Part shown: positions 5,406-6,325 of the stretch, one piece after another
Layout: each line of letters opens with the position of its first letter
How positions within the stretch are numbered: position 1 is the first letter of the stretch
From: JBLIAZ01 sp047632015
Lineage (GTDB): Bacteria; Bacteroidota; Bacteroidia; Flavobacteriales_C; GCA-002722245
Assembly: GCA_047632015.1 (NCBI GenBank)
Contig: JBLIBC010000158.1
Coordinates: forward strand, 1 to 6,325
Direction of reading: 5' to 3'
DNA length: 6,325 nt
Program-made: the position numbers and the translations under genes
Notes under the pieces: generated by a model
What the model saw: only the letters and a program-made list of their open reading frames with translations
Databases searched by the model: none
What the model was told of the DNA's origin: nothing

Positions 5406-6324
5406 GCAGCTTCAGCACACTAAACGCCAATAGAAACACTATTCCAGCATAGCTCAATATTTTCATCCATTTTGGAGGTTGAGCCGCTTCACCAATGTAC
5501 TTTTTATTCATCAACCGAAAATTGACAATCGCTATAACCGGGGCTACTAAAAAGGAAAACGTTGTGGTGAAGTCAATCAAATTTCGGAAGCCGTCTTTGC
5601 TAGCGTCAACAGCATATACATACTTGTACATGATCACAAATGAAATCAAAGTAAGGATTAAAATGGAACCAATATAGCTCCCTTTTTTTTGATGTTCTTT
5701 ATCCTTTAGCAACTCTAAGATTCTTTTTAAACTTCGTGCATAACCATCAAGAACAGCTATTAGCGTCCCAAACATGATTGAAAAAACAGAGATAGCAATC
5801 ACAATGTAGCTCCAAGAGCCTATGGCTTCCGTGTACATCCTTATCACCTGTTTTCCAAAACCGACAGCACTTTTTGATACCTCTTCGCCTGTTTCATGCA
5901 TTAAAAAAGCACCTAAAGCCACAAAGAAGATTGCGAGCACAGCTGAAATGATATAACCAAAATTAAAGTCGAACAAAGTCTCTTTTAGCGCAGGGTGGTA
6001 TTTCGTCTGTTTAATCCTTGCCACAACCCATAAGCTGTTCCAGGATGATAAATCCATAGCAGTGGGCATCCAACCCATCAAGGCAATCATGAAGGCAAAC
6101 TTGTAGGCGTCAGTCCAGCTAGCCGTGTCAATGATATAATAGGATTCTGTCGGGATACTGTTCTTGTTGAACAGCGCCAATACAAATGCTGCAATGGTCG
6201 ATATTAACAACACAGCACCGATCACTTTAATCAACGAGTCCAATACCTTATATTTCCCCAAAATCAAAATCAAAGTACAACCCACAAACAAAATTCCAGG
6301 AGTCACAAGTTTTGCTCCTGAAAT
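5377..6324 (-). CDS. Divergent Nramp-family divalent metal ion transporter, 5' end missing
   Basis: An inner-membrane secondary transporter of the Nramp (natural resistance-associated macrophage protein) family, expected to carry divalent metal such as Mn2+ or Fe2+. The frame is open to the right edge, so the GTG at 6306 is probably not the true start. TM1 with its metal-binding Asp-Pro-Gly motif lies outside the window. Numbered from that GTG, the visible 309 residues cover roughly TM4-TM11, with hydrophobic segments near 5-18, 25-45, 70-92, 115-135, 164-186, 210-230, 246-264 and 284-305. The TM6-like motif is ALMGWMPTAMDLSSW (75-89). The metal-ligand Met (Met80) and Pro81 of the canonical MPHNLYLHS motif are kept, but both histidines are replaced (Thr82 and a Ser in SSW). 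IMFGTLIAVLDGYARSL (177-193) fits the TM8 region. It is transcribed toward the BrkB-family gene and overlaps it by 29 bases. Confidence 0.82.
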   Translation of the reverse strand: MSGAKLVTPGILFVGCTLILILGKYKVLDSLIKVIGAVLLISTIAAFVLALFNKNSIPTESYYIIDTASWTDAYKFAFMIALMGWMPTAMDLSSWNSLWVVARIKQTKYHPALKETLFDFNFGYIISAVLAIFFVALGAFLMHETGEEVSKSAVGFGKQVIRMYTEAIGSWSYIVIAISVFSIMFGTLIAVLDGYARSLKRILELLKDKEHQKKGSYIGSILILTLISFVIMYKYVYAVDASKDGFRNLIDFTTTFSFLVAPVIAIVNFRLMNKKYIGEAAQPPKWMKILSYAGIVFLLAFSVLKLLTLPYFGFL

Positions 6325-6325
6325 A

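Noticed and set aside
5495..5677. + strand frame of 60 codons opposite the Nramp-like gene
   Set aside because: Antisense shadow of hydrophobic transporter sequence; no independent support.

Overview
The window is ordinary chromosomal DNA from an AT-rich member of the Bacteroidota, most likely a Flavobacteriia- or Cytophagia-type marine or freshwater lineage. The evidence is a type IX secretion PorP/SprF-family outer-membrane protein, a DUF4783 gene next to nadC, and A-rich translation starts without clear Shine-Dalgarno sequences. One perfect match to the Bacteroidota -7 promoter element (TAnnTTTG) is also present. I see no RNA genes, insertion sequences, CRISPR arrays or prophage genes.

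Layout. (1) Positions 2-2690, + strand: the 3' part of a PorP/SprF-like gene cut by the left edge, then a cystathionine gamma-synthase/lyase-type PLP enzyme (metB-like), then a KtrA/TrkA-type RCK potassium-channel regulator. Gaps are 14 and 11 bases, so the three genes are probably co-transcribed. (2) Positions 2691-2787: a gap with a promoter-like -7 box and an 8-bp inverted repeat. (3) Positions 2788-3156: an acidic 122-residue protein of unknown function with a short in-frame tandem repeat. (4) Positions 3157-3236: a gap with a 9-bp inverted repeat. (5) Positions 3237-5405, + strand: DUF4783 protein, nadC (quinolinate phosphoribosyltransferase) and a YihY/BrkB-family membrane protein, each overlapping the next by 7-8 bases, which indicates a tightly coupled operon. 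(6) Positions 5377-6324, - strand: a divergent Nramp-family metal-ion transporter cut by the right edge. Its end overlaps the end of the BrkB gene by 29 bases.

Functions are mostly housekeeping: sulfur amino-acid metabolism, K+ homeostasis, NAD biosynthesis and metal-ion transport. The genes do not form an evident single system. The points most worth a second look are the long charged coiled-coil tail on the PorP/SprF-like protein, the replaced histidines in the Nramp TM6 motif, the coupled DUF4783-nadC-BrkB cluster, the convergent overlap, and the acidic repeat protein with its flanking hairpins. Nothing here clearly amounts to a new biological system.
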